Origin: Epiperipatus broadwayi
Taxonomy: Eukaryota; Onychophora; Udeonychophora; Euonychophora; Peripatidae
Length of the DNA: 64,000 nucleotides
Assembly (NCBI GenBank): GCA_028023455.1
Contig: JAQFVV010006203.1
Span: 12,934,348-12,998,347 of the forward strand
Direction: 5' to 3'
In this document: piece by piece, positions 59,566 to 64,000 of the stretch
How the letters are laid out: every line of letters begins with the position of its first letter
Position numbering within the stretch: the first letter of the stretch is position 1
The notes under the pieces: generated by a model
What the model saw: only the letters and a program-made list of their open reading frames with translations
What the model was told of the DNA's origin: nothing
Database searches by the model: none
Made by a program: the position numbers and the translations under genes

Positions 59566-60575
59566 TTGAATTACTAGTGTCAAATTAACTCAACCCATAT
59601 CTTTGACACCATCCACTTTAGATAAATGTAGTAATGACTATTATTAATCATTTACTAAACTTGAGATTATTTCTAGCACAGATATAAACTTTAAAACTCA
59701 ATTAAAAATTAATATATATATTTTTTAATTAAACATGCCAATACATGGAGTTTTCCCATGTGTAATATCTTTATAAATATATTAAATAACCTCAATATTA
59801 CCACATATTTTTTTTAATTCATATAAATATACAATTGAAGACAAATGACATCAAGATGCATTTGGTACTAAACAAGCACTATCTCTTATATATTTCTTTA
59901 TTATACTGAATCAGCATTCATCAGTTGGTCCGGTCATTATCTCTTATATATTTCTTTATTATAGGAAAAAATGTATCTATATTAAATAATTACATTTTGA
60001 ATTCCAAGTGTCAAGTTAACTTAATCCACATATTTGACACCATCCACTTTAGATAAATATAGTAATGACTATTATTAATCATTTACTAAAGTAGAGATTA
60101 TCTCTAGCACAGATATAAACTTGAAATCAATTAAAGATTAACATATCTTATTTTTTAAAATTAAACATACAACAAACACATGGAATCATTCACATTTCTT
60201 TTTCCCCATGTGTAATATCTTTATAAATATATTAAATAACCTCAATATTATTACATATTCTTTTAAATTTATTTAATACAGATATACTAAAAGACAAATG
60301 ACTCCCTTTATCTAAAGTGGATGATGTCAAAGATATGGGTTGAGTTAATTTGAAGCTTGGAATTCAAAATGTAATTATTTAATATAGGTACATTTTTTTC
60401 ATATAATAAAGAAATATATAAGAGATAGTGACCTGGACTAACTGATGAGTGCTGGTTCAACACGAAATGCATCTTGGGGGTCATTTGTTTTTTATTGTAT
60501 CTTTATTTATATGAATTTAAAAGTATATGTGGTAAGATTGAAGTTATTTAATATATTTATAAATAGCCTTAAAAA
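59566..60575. mobile_element. Compound direct plus inverted repeat element
   Basis: A unit starting 'attttgaatt' and containing 'ttgacaccatccactttaga' occurs at 59573 and again at 59993 (offset 420). Then 60300-60535 is an inverted copy of about 59800-60060, including 'gatgcattt' and 'atctcttatatatttcttta'. A short internal duplication of the latter lies at 59879-59914 and 59935-59962. It reads as a foldback element with one arm duplicated. No coding capacity. Confidence 0.75.
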
Positions 60576-60712
60576 ACGTGACTCTATAACATGCAACATA
60601 TAATTGTCCATGTGAGAAGCAATCCAACCGCACAATTCAAAGATTGGTCCTGAGCTTTGTTGATGGTGATTGCAAAGGCCAATCGAATTGGGAATTGCAA
60701 TCTCTCACAGGA
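60560..60712 (-). pseudogene. Helitron helicase fragment (PIF1-like C-terminus)
   Basis: On the - strand the fragment reads LQFPIRLAFAITINKAQDQS then, after a frameshift, SHGQLYVACYRVTFFKAIYK. These correspond to the conserved C-terminal helicase motifs of Helitron Rep/Hel proteins (FP-RLAFA-TINKAQGQ and HGQLYVACSRV), which unwind DNA during rolling-circle transposition. Only about 50 codons remain. Upstream sense-strand sequence (60713-61040) has a phrase common in such elements (aaatctccgaaacttcttc) but no Rep motif. It is a dead fragment. Confidence 0.8.
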
Positions 60713-61040
60713 AATAATTAAATCAAAATGAAAATAAATTGAAATCTATGAAAATTCAATTTAACAATGCAATCGGAAACATTGAAATGGAATCGTAAAA
60801 TATTTAGTGTAGTATAGCATGTGTTGCTTTTACGTCCAACAGATAGTGCTGTTTTTTTTTAAAAGCATGTTTTTATCTGTCACAAATATATAATAGTAGG
60901 TATATAAATAATAGGTATATAAAAATGTGCATATTCAAATGCGACATTGTGTCAAAATTTCAAAGCAATCAGTGAAGAAGTTTCGGAGATTTAAGATTTT
61001 GAACAAATGAACATTTACATTTTTATTTATATAGATTATA
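60713..61040 (-). other. Non-coding flank of the Helitron fragment
   Basis: No frame seen. It may be intron or internal sequence of the same Helitron. The end near 61030 ('tatatagattata') could be an element boundary. Confidence 0.3.
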
Positions 61041-61180
61041 ATTTGTAAAAATTTGGTAACGAGTAGAAAGAAGAAATGAGTAGTTAAACATATTATCAGA
61101 TAACTTTAATATAGATAATATAAATGTTTTTATTAAATTTAAAATCCAATTCTAAGATATAATTAAATGAAAGGACTAAA

Positions 61181-61483
61181 CCACTAAACATCACATGATC
61201 ACCATCTCATGCTAGCACATAACTGTTAGTAAACAGGCAAAAACTCTCCATACAGTAGTGACACCTTGTGCTAACCAGAGTAATCAATGGATTCTAAGAT
61301 CTAGGTGCAGTGTTCTCAGATCCAAGGTTCCTCACTGATGAAGGCCACAAGCCAGAAATTAGTCTGGGGATATTTGATGAGTAGGCATTAGATAGGGATT
61401 TTATGCACAAACCTTCTGGAATCCATTGATTACTCTGGTTAGCACAAGGTAGCACTACTGTATGGAGAGTTTTTGCCTGTTTT
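61181..61483 (+). mobile_element. Snap-back retroposon-like element, copy C
   Basis: Head ccactaaacatcacatgatc, a short inverted arm (61226-61288), then 'attctaagatctaggtgcag' and the 3' arm ending 'ggagagtttttgcctgtttt'. Flanked by gaaaggactaaa (61169-61180) and gaaaggattaaa (61484-61495), a 12-bp duplication with one mismatch. The inverted left arm is about half as long as in copy A and the spacer is missing. Confidence 0.8.
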
Positions 61484-61720
61484 GAAAGGATTAAATTAGT
61501 AAAAAATGATTATTACTCTTTTGTGTACCTACTGAAAGGTTTTTTAGTTATTTCATTTCTTGATAATTTCTATGAAAAATAAGGCTTTCAGCAGAACTAT
61601 TAAGTTCTTTTGTTGTATGATTTACTTAATTAATATAAATTTTTAATTTCACTCGAGAAATGATTTTAAATCTTTTTAAGAATAAGAAACTGTAAACTTT
61701 CTAATTAAACAAGTAATATC

Positions 61721-62138
61721 TCTAAATGCGCTAAAACGCAGACAATGGTGAAGCTAAGTACAAATTGAAATATTAACTGGTTGAGCACTTTCGAGAAGTT
61801 TTATTTTCTCAAAATTATTAGAAATAGATTGTGAGAGCACAATAGAAAATGTATGCGATATATATTTGAACCATCTTCGGCTTCTACAGCATGCATAGAA
61901 CACCATAACTCTGAATGTAAAATCAAAGGAGCGTGGCTAATAGTTAACACCCCCTATGCTATAAATCTGAATGAAGCATGCTTCTCTCCAAAAATATTTG
62001 TGGCATATATTTTCTATCGTATTCGCACAACCCATTTCCTATGATTATGATAGAATAAAAGTTCTCAAAAGCACTCAGCCAATTAATATTAAAATTTGTA
62101 CTTAGCTTCACCATTGCCTGCGGTTTAGCGCATTTAGA
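61721..62138. mobile_element. TIR element (MITE), 418 bp
   Basis: Terminal inverted repeats of about 75-78 bp begin TCTAAATGCGCTAAAACGCA (left) and TCTAAATGCGCTAAACCGCA (right, read inward). They continue through 'caatggtgaagctaagtaca' with few mismatches. The short frame inside (61853-62044) is unrecognised. No clear target-site duplication. Confidence 0.85.
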
Positions 62139-62559
62139 CATAAATCTTTTTTAAGTAAATATAATTATATATAAATACAATTATATGTTATATTACAAGA
62201 GCAGTTAAACATTATTATTAAGTGATAACCTTTGGTCTTTCTTCCGCACAAGCTTTTTATTAATAATAATCCATTGGTTTTAATGCAAATATTTGTGTAA
62301 ATTATTCTCTTTTATAGTTTTATAATTTGCCTTTTGTAGTAATGCGATTTTATTTTCTTCTTACACAGTTCATAAAAATAATAAGTACAGTTTTAAGCAA
62401 TACAGATTATTATCTTAAGTCTATACTCTAGAACCATCTACTGAAGATGGTGCTAGAATAAAGTGAAAATACCTGCTCTTAATGACATATAAATGAACAC
62501 TCTAGAAAATAATATAATACTGCTGTTGGTATTTTCTTAGCCATAGGCATGTAACATTG
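62139..62559. other. A+T-rich gap with a small dyad
   Basis: A short dyad 'ctagaaccatct...agatggtgctag' lies near 62428-62456. No gene seen. Confidence 0.4.
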
Positions 62560-63614
62560 TTGTTGATATTTTTAAGACATTGATACCTTATCATTTTTCA
62601 TCTTTTATTGAGCTTTCATAATTTCTTCAAGTCTATTTAATTTATCTTTTTCATTTTAAAAAAGTCTTTTATTATATCCATAATAGAATTTTTTGGTTAA
62701 TTTACAATGAATTGTAATATTACTGTCATGAATCTAGTATTCATCTTGTAAATCCTGTTTCTTTTATTAACATCTTGCATTGTCTTACATGCTTCTCTTA
62801 ATTTTGTGTTTATCCTTACATCACAATCTTCATTAAAGTAAATCTGATGTCAATGAATAAATTTCTTTGTCATTTAATATTTTGTTTCTTTGAGATTCTA
62901 TCATATTTATTTATGGCATATCTTTTTTCATTTGCTAGTGCATTACTTAATCTTAAAATATACAGAGATCTAGTAAAGATAGTTAGCAGTTCCTCTATAT
63001 TAAACCTTTGAACAATTTTATAAGATTGTATTTTTACCATAGAAGAGGGGAGATTACCTGTAGGGACATATGATAATTAGGATATTCTATTTTAGAAAAT
63101 GCTCTTATAACCCAAAATTATATGTTGCTGTTTTTGGTAAGTAATCAAATAACCCAGTGTAATTTTATATTTTAAATAAGTCTAACTCCTGTATAATTAT
63201 GAACATCTTGGTATTAATAGAATGTATTTGTTATTTATAATTAATGCAATAAGTCTTTGTTTTTCCCATATTAATTTTCGACTTTTCTATTGACTGCTCC
63301 TCCTCTATCATTTATATCAGCAATTAGTAATAATTATTTACTATATAAAACTTTTCTTTAAATATGATAGCTGATCGAATTTTCTTAAATATCATTTCTT
63401 GCTTCATAAAAGCAAGGCAATAACGATTATTAGTTCTTTTTGAACCTTTATCAATCATTTATTTATGCATTGTTAACTTTTACTGCTTTCCTTTCTTATG
63501 TTTAAGTATTGATATAAACATATTGTCATTTATACACTGCCATTCTGATAAACCGCTATAAAAGTTTATGTATTTTTTAATTATCTCTGAGTTTAATTTA
63601 TTTTTAAACTCATT
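62560..63614 (-). pseudogene. Extensively decayed coding region, possible LINE RT remnant
   Basis: One - strand frame keeps protein-like sense from 63614 to about 62560 despite many stops. Its first part (63614-63231) has only four stops in about 127 codons (EFKNKLNSEIIKKYINFYSG, CLAFMKQEMIFKKI, then SIEKSKINMGKTKT). A later block (62837-62697) is open for 46 codons (LREACKTMQDVNKRNRIYKM). 'KINMGKTKT' resembles the segment after the catalytic box of LINE RTs, but no FADD/YADD box is visible, so the identity is weak. The coherent frame over 1 kb argues for a real ancestral gene. Confidence 0.35.
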
Positions 63615-64000
63615 AAAATTGTCTGTATTTTATAATTCTTTATGGAAGTGCACTTAGGTATATTATTAATAAGGTACCTGTTTGTAGTAATTCTAAAACT
63701 AAAACAAACAAAAAATATTAAATTATTGCTGTTACAATATTTATATAATTTATTCCAGATTCAATTATCAAAAATTACCAAATGAACTGTAGAAATTAAT
63801 CGAGTTTAAAAAATTTATTTATCAACTTGGTAATTTTGTTTTAATATTAAAAAAAATTATGGTTCTCTTTGCTGCATTAATAAATAGAGTTATGAACGAG
63901 TAGTTTTGCATTGTATACTGAACTCCAATTCCGATTATTGCAACTGTTTTCTGAGATTTTAGATTTATTGTTGCACTGAGGTCTCATCATGTAATGATAA
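63615..64000. other. A+T-rich gap at the window end
   Basis: No feature seen. Confidence 0.4.

Overview
The window is A+T-rich animal DNA, roughly 70-75% A+T by eye. It has long introns, long trinucleotide and tetranucleotide microsatellites, and a dense, nested population of transposable elements. Spliced exons, a CYP2-type cytochrome P450, a Ty3/gypsy element, LINEs, a tRNA-derived SINE, a Helitron trace and many small inverted-repeat elements point to an invertebrate metazoan. An arachnid or another A+T-rich invertebrate fits. I cannot fix the phylum from the sequence alone.

The only recognisable host gene is a cytochrome P450 on the + strand. Two 3'-terminal coding exons are visible (21816-22259 and 27832-28013), joined across a 5.57-kb intron whose phase matches exactly. 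Together they carry the I-helix, ExxR, PERF-like and haem-binding motifs, followed by a stop codon and an AATAAA signal. The N-terminal exons (about 280 residues) were not found. The intron holds a nested inverted-repeat element, a 418-bp tandem repeat and a compound microsatellite.

Regions: 1-4.7 kb, A+T-rich with one short SINE and decayed coding traces. 4.7-6.0 kb, an old gag relic. 6.4-6.7 kb and 11.5-11.9 kb, long (ATT)n arrays. 9.5-11 kb and 20-20.9 kb, two related pogo/Tigger-like elements, the first with a hAT-like MITE inside. 12-13.5 kb, a LINE 3' fragment. 17-19.7 kb, foldback elements and a SINE. 21.8-28.1 kb, the P450 exons. 29.6-43.3 kb, a nearly complete Ty3/gypsy element on the - strand with about 3-kb LTRs. 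43.3-54.7 kb, two related LINEs head to tail; the second is interrupted by a long-TIR element with a 9-bp target duplication and by a SINE with an 18-bp duplication. 54.7-64 kb, repeats of several kinds, a decayed polyadenylated retrocopy, a (GATA)n array, a Helitron helicase trace and a TIR element.

Nothing here works as an operon. The biology is a transposon nest around a P450 3' end. The insertion order is readable in places: LINE before long-TIR element or SINE, Tigger-like before hAT-like MITE, and foldback before snap-back element. I saw no intact tRNA or rRNA gene, no CRISPR array and no autonomous intact transposon.
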